Assembly (NCBI RefSeq): GCF_001748225.1
Contig: NZ_BDFE01000016.1
Location: 222,025-286,024, forward strand
Source of the DNA: Desulfoplanes formicivorans
GTDB lineage: Bacteria; Desulfobacterota; Desulfovibrionia; Desulfovibrionales; Desulfomicrobiaceae
Direction of reading: 5' to 3'
Length of the DNA: 64,000 nt
Each line of letters starts with the position of its first letter. Within the stretch, counting starts at the first letter, position 1. The position numbers and the translations under genes were made by a program. The notes under the pieces are model-generated. The model saw only the letters and a list, made by a program, of their open reading frames with translations, was not told the origin of the DNA and made no database searches. Shown here in pieces: positions 53,892 to 63,996 of this stretch.

Positions 53892-55886
53892 TCAGCCCCG
53901 ACCGCAAGGATCTTCCCAACCGATCATCACGATGCGGTAACATCGCAAACATCTGTCGGCCTCAAGCAGAGCGTCTCCAGGACAAATGGCCTCTTCCACC
54001 TGGGCAAAATCCCTGATCCTTTCGGAAACGCTACGTTCCCGCATTTTCATTCTGTCGAATCCCCGGGGAGGACGATCGATAACGTCCTTGTCCAGTCGAG
54101 CCAGAAGGTCATAGACAAAACGAAATTGTTCATCCCTTTCCATGGCATGGGGGATGTTGCGAAGATACTGGTCAATGGCCCGCGCGGCCCGCTCTCCAGC
54201 GGCCAGGGCCTCCACCAGGGTGGCTGGTCCCGAGGTACAGTCGCCACCGGCAAAGATCCCGAAAATACTGGTTTCCATGGTCTTGGGATCCACCTGAATG
54301 GTTTTCCAGGAGGTTGTTTCCAAAGAAGATCCCTGCTCCAGCCAGGAAAGATCCATACTCTGGCCAATGGCCGGAATGACCATGTCGCAGGAGATGACAA
54401 ATTCCGAGCCCGCTATGGGCTCGGGTCTGCGCCTGCCCCGGGCATCAGGAGAGCCCGGCTGCATGCGCACACATTCCACCCCGATCACTCCGTTGGCATC
54501 ACACAGAATACGCACCGGATTGACCTGGAAATGGAAGCTCACCCCTTCTTCCTCGGCCTCGTGGATCTCCACCTTGTCTGCAGGCATGGCCGCCCGGTCC
54601 CGCCTGTACACAAGATGAACCTCATCAAACCCGAGCCGCAGGGCGGAACGGGAACAGTCCATGGCCACGTTTCCCCCACCCACTACCAGCGCCCGGGTTC
54701 CCCGGCGCACGGGTCTGTCCAGATTGACCTGGCGAAGAAAATCCACCCCGAGCATATAGCCCGGGGGATGCTCCTCTTCCCCGGGAATACCCATGGGGCG
54801 CCCTTTTTGGGTACCAATGGCCAGAAAAACAGCGTCAAAGGTTTCCTGCAACTCCTGCAGCCCCACATCCCGGCCAAGGACCGTGGAATACCGGATCGTG
54901 GCTCCCATGTTCTCAATGACCCGAATTTCCTGGCGAAGAATACTGCGGGGGAGTCTGTAATCGGGAATGCCAAGGGCCGCCATGCCCCCGGGTTCCTCCA
55001 TGGCCTCCAGCACGGTGACTTTGTGACCGCGCTGGAGCAGAATATACGCGGCCATGATTCCGGCAGGACCGGAACCCACAATGGCCACGTGATGGGCACT
55101 GGACGAGATGTGGCAGGGGGATGTTTGGGCACGTACGGCCGCCTGGAGCTCCACATCGGAAACAAACTGCTTGAGGTGCTTGATGTCCACGGGATTATCC
55201 AGCATGCCCCGCCGGCAGGCCTGTTCGCAGAAGCGCACGCAAACCCGGCCGCACACCGCAGGCAGGGGATTGTGCTCACGAATCACAGCCAGGGCCTGGG
55301 CATACCGACCGGCACTGATCAATTCGATGTACCTGGGGACATCCAGATGTACGGGACAGGCCTCAATGCACGGGGCAGTGACCTTGAAATCGTACGTGCC
55401 CCGTGGTCTGCGTGTCGGCCGTTGAACCGCATCCAGGAACTGATCCCGGAACTGATCCATGAGCTCCTTGACCGTGACAATAGCCTGATGCCCCATCTCG
55501 CACATGGACCCGGCCCGAACGACCTCGATCATCCTCTCAAGAGTATGTATATCCTGCTCACGACCGTGACCATCGCACATATGCGTCAGCAGATCGGCAA
55601 TGATCCGCGTTCCCGTTCGACACGGCAGACATTTGCCGCAGGATGTCTCCTGAATCCTGCAGGCATACGCCCGGGCCATATCCACGGGATCGGCTCCCGA
55701 CCCCAGGATGAAAAACCCCTTCCACCCGGCCACACAGGTTATCCTGGCTCCGGGTACGCCTCTGCTCATCTCGCAAAGGGCATGCAGGATATTCTTGGTC
55801 TCGGAAGGCAGATTTTCAAGATCCTCTCCGGCATACCGGACTCCATTCCAATATCCGGACAGGGACTGTGACTGTGTTTGATTCAT
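53892..55886 (-). CDS. NAD(P)H-linked Fe-S flavoprotein partner of formate dehydrogenase (SfrB/GltD-like with NuoF-type Fe-S domain)
   Basis: A 664-residue electron-transfer subunit. The N-terminus contains a NuoF-type 4Fe-4S motif (SCGKCLPC, Cys83/86/89, and a fourth Cys near 130). A GltD-like Fe-S domain follows (CIEACPVHLDVPRYI; CGRVCVRFCEQACRR), then FAD-binding GSGPAGIMAAYIL, NAD(P)-binding GGGNVAMDCSRSA, and a C-terminal CLRC. This combination resembles SfrB of Geobacter SfrAB and related NADP-formate oxidoreductases. With fdhA it probably forms a soluble formate:NAD(P)+ oxidoreductase. The start is ATG at 55886 with no clear ribosome-binding site; TTG at 55892 is possible. Confidence 0.88.
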   Translation of the reverse strand: MNQTQSQSLSGYWNGVRYAGEDLENLPSETKNILHALCEMSRGVPGARITCVAGWKGFFILGSGADPVDMARAYACRIQETSCGKCLPCRTGTRIIADLLTHMCDGHGREQDIHTLERMIEVVRAGSMCEMGHQAIVTVKELMDQFRDQFLDAVQRPTRRPRGTYDFKVTAPCIEACPVHLDVPRYIELISAGRYAQALAVIREHNPLPAVCGRVCVRFCEQACRRGMLDNPVDIKHLKQFVSDVELQAAVRAQTSPCHISSSAHHVAIVGSGPAGIMAAYILLQRGHKVTVLEAMEEPGGMAALGIPDYRLPRSILRQEIRVIENMGATIRYSTVLGRDVGLQELQETFDAVFLAIGTQKGRPMGIPGEEEHPPGYMLGVDFLRQVNLDRPVRRGTRALVVGGGNVAMDCSRSALRLGFDEVHLVYRRDRAAMPADKVEIHEAEEEGVSFHFQVNPVRILCDANGVIGVECVRMQPGSPDARGRRRPEPIAGSEFVISCDMVIPAIGQSMDLSWLEQGSSLETTSWKTIQVDPKTMETSIFGIFAGGDCTSGPATLVEALAAGERAARAIDQYLRNIPHAMERDEQFRFVYDLLARLDKDVIDRPPRGFDRMKMRERSVSERIRDFAQVEEAICPGDALLEADRCLRCYRIVMIGWEDPCGRG

Positions 55887-56033
55887 GGACAAGAGGATGT
55901 TTATGATCCCTTTTGATCGTTAGGTGCCAGGCCACAGGTTGCAGGAAGCCCGGATGGTGCCGCTGCCTTTTTCCCTGTCCAGTCCTTGCTCCACGCCTGC
56001 GTTTGTCTTTCAAGCCTGCCGGCTCAAAGCGTA

Positions 56034-57209
56034 TCAAAGATTGACGAATTCCTTTTTGGCCAGAACCACCTTTTGCACATACCGTCGGGTTTCCCGGGCC
56101 GGATGTTTGGCCACCAGGGTTTTGTACACATCACCCGGATGCATGCCATTGATCTTGTTCGGTGCCTGGTCGCGGTTGCTGGAAAAGGTCTTGAGCACGG
56201 AACCGGCCCCGCCATTGTACGCTGCAATAACGCAGTATTCCCGGGACACGGGATCCTTGATCTTGGCCAGATATTTGTAATTCAGAATATGCAGATAAGC
56301 GGCCCCGTACCGGATGTTGTTGGCAGGAACAAACAAAAAATCCCGGGAAGGGACCCCCTGCTTGTCTCCGAGAAATCCCGACACATCCTGGCCTGCGGTT
56401 GCAGGAACAATCTGCATCAACCCGTATGCCGGGACATGGCTGACGGCATACGGGTTGAAGTCGCTCTCGGTCTTCATGATGGCGTAAATCAGGTTGGGAC
56501 TTACCTTGTAGGCCCGGGCACAATCCAGAACATACGGCTTGAACTTGCGGGCACGGACCATGAGATGATCCTTGACCATGGGGATGGTCACATAATGGAC
56601 CGTCTTGTTCCGCCCATCAACCCTGATGGTCTTGGACTGCATGGCCTCCCGGACCAGGATGTTGGCGAAACGATTGGCCCGCCACTGCCAGCGTATGGGT
56701 TGGCCATCCCTGTCCAGAATCTCTCCGTACAAAAACGGGGTCTCGCCCAGAACCACGGATTTGGCCGAGTAGAGATCAACCCCTCTGGGGTCGTTGGGGG
56801 TCAGCAATACGGTGACAATGGCTTCCTGCAGGCTGGCTGAAGGCTGAGTGGCGTCCAGGGTTTCAACAATGACGATGCCCTTGTCAAAATCAACACGGGC
56901 TCGGGATTGATAGTTCTGGGTGTACTTTACATACGTTTTGGGTGAGGGCTCCCGGGTCTCCTTTTTGCCCCACTGGGGGGCAACCGCCTTGCGAAACCGG
57001 TCAAGCATGTCGGCAAAGGCCTTCAATCGACTGGCCACCACCTGGGGGTGGGAAACATAGTAGACCCCCTTGCGCGCTGCCAATCGCCCCACTGCCGTGA
57101 CATCACCCGAGACGGTTGCCGTGGTCACGGAAATGATCTCCCGTGTGGAGCAGGAGGAAAGGGACAGAAGGTGCAGACAAATAAACGTATGAACAAGGAT
57201 TCGTTTCAT
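56034..57209 (-). CDS. mltC: Membrane-bound lytic murein transglycosylase C-like lipoprotein
   Basis: Cleaves peptidoglycan glycan strands and releases anhydro-muropeptides at the inner face of the outer membrane. The 391-residue protein has a lipoprotein signal peptide with lipobox LSSC (Cys20), and a C-terminal SLT domain with the catalytic Glu in MKTESDFNPYAVS, GLMQIVP and AAYNGGAG. The N-terminal MltC-specific domain occupies about residues 45-230. The start is ATG at 57209, as longer frames would bury the signal peptide. It is upstream of the formate dehydrogenase genes on the same strand but separated by about 150 bp. Confidence 0.9.
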   Translation of the reverse strand: MKRILVHTFICLHLLSLSSCSTREIISVTTATVSGDVTAVGRLAARKGVYYVSHPQVVASRLKAFADMLDRFRKAVAPQWGKKETREPSPKTYVKYTQNYQSRARVDFDKGIVIVETLDATQPSASLQEAIVTVLLTPNDPRGVDLYSAKSVVLGETPFLYGEILDRDGQPIRWQWRANRFANILVREAMQSKTIRVDGRNKTVHYVTIPMVKDHLMVRARKFKPYVLDCARAYKVSPNLIYAIMKTESDFNPYAVSHVPAYGLMQIVPATAGQDVSGFLGDKQGVPSRDFLFVPANNIRYGAAYLHILNYKYLAKIKDPVSREYCVIAAYNGGAGSVLKTFSSNRDQAPNKINGMHPGDVYKTLVAKHPARETRRYVQKVVLAKKEFVNL

Positions 57210-57354
57210 GACCAGACTTCGAATAAAGGAAAAGGGACACCCATAGGCCAACCGATTCCCCCATGGGTACAAAGCTCGTCATCTCAAATCAAGCTCGAAA
57301 TGGTGCATCCATTCTGCCCCAAGAGTGGTGCCAGGCTGTTCCATATCCCCTTGA

Positions 57355-58440
57355 TCAGGACGTTTCCCCTATCTTTTGCGCCACAAGATCACCCATTCTG
57401 GAACCACCGACCAGCATTTTTCCTTCTTCCATGATGTCACCGGTACGGTATCCGGCTTCAAGGACATGGCGCACAGCGGTTTCCACAGCCAGGGCTTCCT
57501 TGTGAAGGTCAAGGGAATAACGGAACATCATGGCCAGGGAGAGGATGGTCGCCAGAGGATTGGCCTTGTCCTGCCCGGCAATGTCCGGGGCCGAACCATG
57601 AATGGGTTCGTACAAACAGGGACCTGTTGAGCCCAGGGAAGCCGAAGGGAGCATCCCGATGGATCCGGTGAGCATGGCGGCCTCGTCGGAAAGAATGTCT
57701 CCGAACAGATTGCCCGTGACAATGACATCGAACTGGGAAGGATCGCGCACCAGCTGCATGGCCGCATTGTCCACGTACATATGGGTCAGTTCCACCTGGG
57801 GATAGTCGGCCGCAACCCGGATCACGGTTTCCCGCCAGAGTTGGGAAACTTCAAGCACATTGGCCTTGTCCACGTTGCACAAACGCTTGCTCCGCTTCAT
57901 GGCCGTTTCGAACCCGATCCGGGCGATGCGTTCCACTTCAGAGCGTTTGTAGACCATGGTGTTCAGGGCAGCCTGCTCACCGGCCCGGGTTTCAAATCCC
58001 TTGGGTTCGCCAAAATAGATCCCGCCTGTGAGCTCCCGGATAACCATGATGTCGATTCCCCTGGCCACGATGTCGGGACGGAGAAAGGAGGCATGGGCAA
58101 GCTCGGGAAAGAGCATGGCCGGACGCAGGTTGGCAAACAGTCCCAGCTTTTTGCGAATGGCCAGAAGCCCCCGTTCCGGACGGATGTCCCGCTCAATGGC
58201 GTCCCACTTGGGACCACCCACCGCACCAAGCAAAACCGCGTCGCACCGCTGGCACGCCTCCACGGTCTGATCGGGAAGGGGAACGCCCTGGGCATCAATG
58301 GCCGCTCCCCCAATAAGCGCGGTCTCGGTGGTCAGGCAGTGGCCGAACCGTTCATTCACGGCCGCAAGCACTTTCACGGCCTGGGCAATGATCTCCGGAC
58401 CGATCCCGTCTCCGGGAAGAAGACAAATGGTTTTTTGCAT
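57355..58440 (-). CDS. leuB: 3-isopropylmalate dehydrogenase
   Basis: Oxidatively decarboxylates 3-isopropylmalate with NAD+. The 361-residue protein starts [15 protein letters not shown] and has [12 protein letters not shown], the catalytic YxR-adjacent region [27 protein letters not shown], and [14 protein letters not shown]. The start at 58440 is the only one giving the standard N-terminus. It is last of the leuA-leuC-leuD-leuB set. Confidence 0.96.
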   Translation of the reverse strand: MQKTICLLPGDGIGPEIIAQAVKVLAAVNERFGHCLTTETALIGGAAIDAQGVPLPDQTVEACQRCDAVLLGAVGGPKWDAIERDIRPERGLLAIRKKLGLFANLRPAMLFPELAHASFLRPDIVARGIDIMVIRELTGGIYFGEPKGFETRAGEQAALNTMVYKRSEVERIARIGFETAMKRSKRLCNVDKANVLEVSQLWRETVIRVAADYPQVELTHMYVDNAAMQLVRDPSQFDVIVTGNLFGDILSDEAAMLTGSIGMLPSASLGSTGPCLYEPIHGSAPDIAGQDKANPLATILSLAMMFRYSLDLHKEALAVETAVRHVLEAGYRTGDIMEEGKMLVGGSRMGDLVAQKIGETS

Positions 58441-58634
58441 GAGGAACCTCGAAAAGAAATGGATGATAGATGTATGGTGCAGGAGGATGATCACCTGTGA
58501 TAAAGGATGCGGCAATCCGCCACCGGGGCAGACACCACAGTCTGACCCGACGCTCTTTCAGACTTCCTGTTGTCTGCCAGTGACCATCCCGGCATGGGCA
58601 TATATGCATTGTCGCCGGAAAACAGCCGTTTGCA

Positions 58635-59129
58635 TCACGCTGACTTCTGCCGTTTCACATATTCAATGAGCCCGCCCCCCTGGAGAAGCTCCTGCATGAA
58701 TGCAGGAATGGGCTGAAACCTGATTGTCGTTTTCTGGGTCACGTTTGTGATAACCCCTTCCTCAACCTGGATATCCAGCTCATCCCCATCGTTGATTCCC
58801 TCTATCTGATCACCGACTTCGAGGAGCAGCAGCCCCATATTGAAACCGTTGCGATAGAAAATCCTCGCAAAGCTGTGGGCAACAACCACAGGCATACCCG
58901 CACCGAGAATGGCCAAGGGAGCGTGTTCCCTGGATGATCCGCAACCAAAGTTTTTGCCGGCAACAAGGATGTCCCCCTCTTTGACCCGATCTACCCAGCC
59001 GGGAGCAAGCCCCTCCATGCAGGAAGCACCAAGTTCCCTGACGTCTGAAGTGACCAGGAATCTGGCTGGAATAATGGCGTCCGTATCAATATGGTCGCCG
59101 ACCTTATGTACCTGTCCGGAAAAATGCAT
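58635..59129 (-). CDS. leuD: 3-isopropylmalate dehydratase small subunit
   Basis: Small subunit of the Fe-S isomerase that interconverts 2- and 3-isopropylmalate. The 164-residue protein is the short archaeal/bacterial type with [25 protein letters not shown] and the [11 protein letters not shown] block. A 298-bp gap with unusual repeats separates it from leuC, which is upstream on this strand. Confidence 0.93.
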   Translation of the reverse strand: MHFSGQVHKVGDHIDTDAIIPARFLVTSDVRELGASCMEGLAPGWVDRVKEGDILVAGKNFGCGSSREHAPLAILGAGMPVVVAHSFARIFYRNGFNMGLLLLEVGDQIEGINDGDELDIQVEEGVITNVTQKTTIRFQPIPAFMQELLQGGGLIEYVKRQKSA

Positions 59130-59157
59130 TGTTTCTCCTTGGTTGAATACGGTTTTA

Positions 59158-59423
59158 TGTTTTAGGTTTTAGGTTGCTTCGCTGCGGGCTGTCGATGTAT
59201 GGGCAAAACAGGCACTTCGCGACCGGAGTATGGGATCTTGGAGGACACGAGGGGAATGCAAAAAACCCAGGAAGTAACCTCACCCATGAAGATCCCGGAT
59301 CAAGTCCGGGATGACGTTTTTTCCCGTCTCCCCTCTCCCTGCCTCCCGTCTCCCAGGCATCCTCTACGAATTTGTAACGGTCCTGCATCGTTCCCTAAAA
59401 CATAAATCCTAAAACCTAAAACA
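59158..59423. repeat. 266-bp MITE-like segment between leuC and leuD
   Basis: Bounded by 16-base perfect inverted repeats: TGTTTTAGGTTTTAGG at 59158-59173 and its complement at 59408-59423. It contains a REP-like palindrome (ATCCCGGA at 59292-59299 with TCCGGGAT at 59305-59312). The ends are TTTTAGG repeats. No coding sequence is convincing inside. Confidence 0.55.
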
Positions 59424-59427
59424 GCTT

Positions 59428-60687
59428 TTATATTGTCTCCGGATGGACGATTTCACCCGCAACCGCCGTGGCCGCGGCAACATCGGGCCCGGCCAGATAG
59501 ACCTCGGCGTCGAGGCTGCCCATGCGGCCCCTGAAATTCCGGTTGGTGGTGGCCAGGCATTTTTCGCCGCCGGCCAGGATGCCCATATGACCGCCCAGAC
59601 AGGGGCCGCAGGTGGGAGGACCCACAATGGCACCGGCGTCCATGAAGGTCTCGATGAGTCCCTCTTTGAGAGCCTGTTTGTAGATACCGGGTGTTGCCGG
59701 CAGGACCACGAAACGGACTCCCTTGGCCACCTTTTTGCCTTTGATGAGCTTGGCAGCCCGGCGCAGATCCGAGATGCGACCGTTGGTGCACGAACCGAGA
59801 ACTACCTGATCCACCCGAACGTCCTTTACTTGGCTGACCGGTTTGACATTGTCCGGCAGGTGGGGACAGGCGATCTGCGGTTCCATGCCGGTCACGTCCA
59901 TGTGCATCACCCGGGCATAGGAAGCATCCGGGTCCGGAGCAAGAAGCACATCCCCTGAACGCCCATGATCCCGGGCATAGACCAGGGTGGTTTCGTCCAC
60001 AGGAAAGAGTCCCACCTTGCCCCCGGCCTCAATGGCCATGTTGGCCATGGTCATGCGGGCTTCCACGTCCATGTCCCGGATCACGGGTCCGCCAAATTCA
60101 AGGGCCTTGTACAGGGCGCCGGACACCCCGATTCTGCCGATCAGATTCAAAATCAGGTCCTTTCCGGTCACATAGGGATCCATATGCCCGCTGATCTCAA
60201 CCCGGATAGTCTCGGGTACTTTGAACCAGGTCTCTCCCAAGGCCATGGCTGCTGCCACATCCGTGCTTCCCAGACCCGTGGCAAACGCGCCCAACCCGCC
60301 ATAGGTGCAGGTGTGGCTGTCGGCACCCACAACAATGTCCCCGGGACCGACAATGCCCAGCTCCGGAAGCAGGGCGTGTTCCACGCCTACCTCACCGCCT
60401 TCGTAGTAATGGACAATACCCTGGGCACGGGCAAATTCCCGGACGAGCTTGACCTGTTCGGCCGAGGCAATGTCCTTGTTGGGGGTGAAATGATCGCAGA
60501 CCAGGGCCACCCTGGATGGATCAAACACCGCATCCACCTCCATGGCCTTGAGGGATTTGATGGCCAGGGGAGCCGTGATATCATTGGCCAGGGCCAGGGA
60601 AATGTTGCATTTCACAATCTGTCCCGGTCCGGTAATCTGTTCACGGCAATGGGTCTGAAGAATTTTTTCCGCTAGGGTCTGGTGCAT
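59428..60687 (-). CDS. leuC: 3-isopropylmalate dehydratase large subunit (archaeal-type)
   Basis: Catalytic Fe-S subunit of isopropylmalate isomerase. At 419 residues it is the shorter homoaconitase-like/archaeal type. It has GADSHTCTYGGLGA, the cluster cysteines in GSCTNGR and GPPTCGPCLGGH, and the RNFRGRMGS C-terminal block. Its ATG overlaps the leuA stop by 16 bases. Confidence 0.94.
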   Translation of the reverse strand: MHQTLAEKILQTHCREQITGPGQIVKCNISLALANDITAPLAIKSLKAMEVDAVFDPSRVALVCDHFTPNKDIASAEQVKLVREFARAQGIVHYYEGGEVGVEHALLPELGIVGPGDIVVGADSHTCTYGGLGAFATGLGSTDVAAAMALGETWFKVPETIRVEISGHMDPYVTGKDLILNLIGRIGVSGALYKALEFGGPVIRDMDVEARMTMANMAIEAGGKVGLFPVDETTLVYARDHGRSGDVLLAPDPDASYARVMHMDVTGMEPQIACPHLPDNVKPVSQVKDVRVDQVVLGSCTNGRISDLRRAAKLIKGKKVAKGVRFVVLPATPGIYKQALKEGLIETFMDAGAIVGPPTCGPCLGGHMGILAGGEKCLATTNRNFRGRMGSLDAEVYLAGPDVAAATAVAGEIVHPETI

Positions 60688-62207
60688 ATGATCTCCTCTT
60701 CTTCCTTTTTTGCCAATCGATTGAGTGCATTAATATATGCTTTGGCGCTGGCAATGATGACATCGGGGTCCGATGCCCTGCCAACGGATGTCTTGCCCCC
60801 TTCACCCAGCTTCACCGTGACCTCGCCCAGGGCGTCGGAACCACCGGTAATGGCGTTGACACTGTACCTGAGCAGGTCGGGCTGCTTGCCCACAAGCTGG
60901 GAAATGGTGTTGAACACCGAGTCAATGGGGCCTTCCCCGAATCCGGCCAGCTGTTTTTCCTTGCCGTCCACCTCCATCTTGATGACGGCCGTGGGAATGG
61001 CCATGTTCCCGGACATGGCGCTCAGGTAGATCAGCCTGTACTTGTCCGGCAACCTGAAGATCTCCTCCAGGACAACGGCTTCGATATCCTCAATAAACAC
61101 TTCCTTTTTGCGATCAGCCAGTTTTTTGAACGCCCCAAAAACAATGTCCACATGTTCTTCGGAAAGCCGGTATCCCAGCCCTTCCAACCGTTCCTTCAGG
61201 GCGTGACGCCCCGAATGCTTGCCCAGAACCATGTCCGTGGTGGTCCGACCCACATGCTCGGGTGCCATGATCTCGTAGGTCTGACGATTCTTGAGCACCC
61301 CGTCCTGATGAATACCGGATTCATGGGCAAAGGCATTATCGCCAATAATGGACTTGTTGGGCGGAATGGGCTGGCCGATGATCATGGAAAGGAGTCTGCA
61401 GGAAGGATAGAGCTGCTCCTTTCTGATATGGTTGGTCAGCTTGTAGACGTCCGAACGGACATCCAGGGCCATGACCAATTCTTCCAGGGCCGCATTGCCG
61501 GCCCGTTCGCCAATCCCGCACAGGGTCACCTCGGCCTGTCTTGCTCCGGCTTTGATGGCGGCCACGGTATTGGCCACGGCCAGACCGAGATCATTATGAC
61601 AATGGACACTGAAAACGGCCTGGTCACTATTGGGTACCTGCTGCAGAAGATAGGCAATGAGGTCGCCGAATTCGTCCGGCTGGGCATACCCCACGGTATC
61701 CGGGATATTGATGACCCGGGCGCCGCAGGAGATGGCCAGTTCCACGATGCGGGCCAGAAATTCCGGATCGGACCGGGAAGCGTCTTCAGCCGAAAATTCC
61801 ACATTGGATGTCAGGGACGCGGCATGGGTGACCGCCTCTCTGGCCATTTCCAGAACCTGCTCCTTGTCCTTGCGCAGCTTGTACCGCATGTGGATGTCTG
61901 AGGTGGCGATGAAGGTGTGGATACGGGGATCAGCAGCATCCTTGATGGCTTCCCAGGCCCTGTCGATATCAGACTTGATGGCCCGGCACAGCCCGGCCAC
62001 CTGGCATTCCCGAAGCTCGTTGGCAATGGCCCTGACCGATTCGAAATCCCCGGGGCTGGCTGCTGGAAACCCGGCCTCAATGGTATCCACGCCGAGCTGT
62101 TCCAGTTGCCGGGCCAGGCGAATTTTTTCACGCAGGTTCATGGTGGCACCGGGAGACTGCTCCCCGTCGCGCAATGTGGTGTCGAAAATGAAAATGTTCT
62201 CTTCCAT
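60672..62207 (-). CDS. leuA: 2-isopropylmalate synthase
   Basis: Condenses 2-oxoisovalerate and acetyl-CoA, the committed step of leucine synthesis. The 511-residue protein has IFDTTLRDGEQSPGATMN, VHCHNDLGLAVAN and NDLGL-type metal-binding region, ending with the LeuA dimer/regulatory domain (about 390-511) that binds leucine. The start at 62207 has GGAGG nine bases upstream. It heads the leu genes and has a terminator-like hairpin before it. Confidence 0.96.
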   Translation of the reverse strand: MEENIFIFDTTLRDGEQSPGATMNLREKIRLARQLEQLGVDTIEAGFPAASPGDFESVRAIANELRECQVAGLCRAIKSDIDRAWEAIKDAADPRIHTFIATSDIHMRYKLRKDKEQVLEMAREAVTHAASLTSNVEFSAEDASRSDPEFLARIVELAISCGARVINIPDTVGYAQPDEFGDLIAYLLQQVPNSDQAVFSVHCHNDLGLAVANTVAAIKAGARQAEVTLCGIGERAGNAALEELVMALDVRSDVYKLTNHIRKEQLYPSCRLLSMIIGQPIPPNKSIIGDNAFAHESGIHQDGVLKNRQTYEIMAPEHVGRTTTDMVLGKHSGRHALKERLEGLGYRLSEEHVDIVFGAFKKLADRKKEVFIEDIEAVVLEEIFRLPDKYRLIYLSAMSGNMAIPTAVIKMEVDGKEKQLAGFGEGPIDSVFNTISQLVGKQPDLLRYSVNAITGGSDALGEVTVKLGEGGKTSVGRASDPDVIIASAKAYINALNRLAKKEEEEIICTRP

Positions 62208-62327
62208 GGGTTCCTCCAGCTTGGATTGAGGATAGAGGCATGCGAAGAAGATCGTTGGGATGTGACAAGGACGAGCCAGGTACCCCGTACCTGATGACGC
62301 CCCCGGATGCCGACCGCCCGCATGCTC

Positions 62328-62363
62328 AAAAAAAAAGACGAGAAGGAATGATTCCGACTCGTC
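62328..62363 (-). terminator. Terminator after pssA, before leuA
   Basis: On the minus strand: stem GACGAG/CTCGTC (62358-62363 with 62337-62342) with an inner GGAAT/ATTCC, followed by nine T bases. It ends pssA transcripts; no leucine-rich leader peptide is visible to make it a leucine attenuator. Confidence 0.75.
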
Positions 62364-62403
62364 TCGCTCCAACTATGTTGGTGATACAGATGTGTTGAGC
62401 TTG

Positions 62404-63165
62404 CTATGATAGCCTGGCGGACGGTCTCCGTAGTTTATAGGACCGTAGTAGGGGTAGAATAATGTAGGAATAAATGGGGCCGGAAAGAATATAGCCGATA
62501 AAAAAGATGAATCCGAGCAACTTCGGTTCCGAAGCAACCAGGATGAAGAGCATGATCACGGTGACCGTGGCACTGAAACGGTGGGCCTTGACCACCTCGA
62601 AATCCTTGAAGGATGCATACCGGACATTGCTGACCATGAGCAACGACAGGACAATGGCCAAACCGACGCAAAAGGCGGGCAGGATTGAAGTGGCCAGACT
62701 TTCGGGCAGATAGGGAGCAAAAAGGACCAGGCAGGCCAACGTGCAGGCAGAAGCCGGAATGGGCAGCCCCACAAAGAACTTTTTGGAAACCACGTCCACC
62801 TGTACATTGAATCGGGCCAGACGAAGGGCGCCGCACACAATGAGCATGAACGAGGACACAATACCCAAACGACCGTATGCGTGGGTATGCCAGAGATAGA
62901 TCATGACTGCCGGGCTTACCCCAAAAGCCACCAAGTCGGCCAGGGAATCAAACTGGACCCCGAAATCCGAGGCGGAATTGGTCAAACGGGCAACCTTGCC
63001 GTCCAGACCGTCAAACAGACAACTGAACAGAATCGCCAAAGCGCACTTTTCGATCTGCCCGTCAATGGCCCACAATATCCCAAGAAAGGCCGTGAACAGG
63101 CTGGCCGTTGTCATGAGATTGGGCAGGATATAAAATCCCTTGTACATGGGTTTTTGATGGGGCAT
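62404..63165 (-). CDS. pssA: CDP-diacylglycerol--serine O-phosphatidyltransferase
   Basis: Makes phosphatidylserine. The 253-residue membrane protein has the CDP-alcohol phosphatidyltransferase motif around DGLDGKVARLTNSASDFGVQFDSLAD and about eight membrane segments. It lies 39 bp downstream of psd, forming a phosphatidylethanolamine pathway pair. Confidence 0.94.
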   Translation of the reverse strand: MPHQKPMYKGFYILPNLMTTASLFTAFLGILWAIDGQIEKCALAILFSCLFDGLDGKVARLTNSASDFGVQFDSLADLVAFGVSPAVMIYLWHTHAYGRLGIVSSFMLIVCGALRLARFNVQVDVVSKKFFVGLPIPASACTLACLVLFAPYLPESLATSILPAFCVGLAIVLSLLMVSNVRYASFKDFEVVKAHRFSATVTVIMLFILVASEPKLLGFIFFIGYILSGPIYSYIILPLLRSYKLRRPSARLS

Positions 63166-63204
63166 GATGTATGTCCGCTTGTGGTGGTTCTCTGGGTGCA
63201 GCGA

Positions 63205-63852
63205 CTATTCGTGCTCTTTGGAGGCCAGAATGGTCTGCCCGGCAAGTACGGTGTCGCCAATACGTACACACGGCACATAGCCACCCGGCAGGTAAAGGTC
63301 AAGCCTGGACCCGAACTTGATCAGGCCGAACCGATCTCCCCGGGCAAGGTTGTCCCCGGGTTCCGTCCAGCAGATGATCCTGCGGGCAATGAGACCGGCT
63401 ATCTGGACCACGGTCCACCCATTGCCGTCCTTGTCCTTGATTCTGACGGCGTTGCGCTCGTTGTCCGAAGAGGCCTTGTCCAGGGAAGCGTTGAAAAACT
63501 TGCCCGGATAATAGCGAATGGCTTCCACCGTACCGCTCACCGGCGCCCTGTTCACATGAACATTGAACACGTTCATGAACACGCAGATAGCAGTTCGATC
63601 CTCGCCGGTCAACGGATCGCGCATGGTTTCGATCTTGACCACCTTGCCGTCGGCCGGGGAAACGGCCACGCCCTGTTCCTGGGGAATGACCCGTTCGGGA
63701 TCCCGGAAAAAGTTCACGACCCAAAAAAGCAGAACAAAGGCCAGCAATGCCGGAATGGCCCACTCAAGCAGGGCAAAGACCAGAACGAGCAGGGCGGTAA
63801 GCCCGATGAACGGCAGCCCTTCCAGGCTGAGACCTATGGATGGTTTTTTCAT
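63205..63852 (-). CDS. psd: Phosphatidylserine decarboxylase, archaeal-type
   Basis: Converts phosphatidylserine to phosphatidylethanolamine. The 215-residue protein is the short, pyruvoyl-dependent type: the self-cleavage site is the G-S in LIKFGSRLDLYLP near the C-terminus. It has two N-terminal membrane segments and FFRDPERVIPQE. The ATG at 63852 has GAGG seven bases upstream. Downstream is pssA. Confidence 0.93.
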   Translation of the reverse strand: MKKPSIGLSLEGLPFIGLTALLVLVFALLEWAIPALLAFVLLFWVVNFFRDPERVIPQEQGVAVSPADGKVVKIETMRDPLTGEDRTAICVFMNVFNVHVNRAPVSGTVEAIRYYPGKFFNASLDKASSDNERNAVRIKDKDGNGWTVVQIAGLIARRIICWTEPGDNLARGDRFGLIKFGSRLDLYLPGGYVPCVRIGDTVLAGQTILASKEHE

Positions 63853-63932
63853 GATCATTCCTCGACTTTCGGGGTTGCTCTTGCTTTTCAAAGCAAAATA
63901 AACGTGCTGAAATGATTGAATTTTTACTTGAA

Positions 63933-63996
63933 GAGATCCTTGTAATTTAGTATTTCTGTTGTTGCCACACAATAGAAAACAAAAAACAAGGATCTC
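63933..63996. repeat. Inverted repeat upstream of psd
   Basis: GAGATCCTTGT at 63933-63943 and its complement at 63986-63996, 42 bases apart, in the divergent upstream region of psd at the window edge. Role unknown. Confidence 0.45.

Noticed and set aside
59155..59388. Small protein on the minus strand in the leu gap
   Set aside because: Its translation (RHPGLDPGS) is the usual read-through of REP-like palindromes, not a real protein.
62208..62403. Leucine leader-peptide attenuator before leuA
   Set aside because: A terminator is there, but no short frame with a run of leucine codons precedes it.
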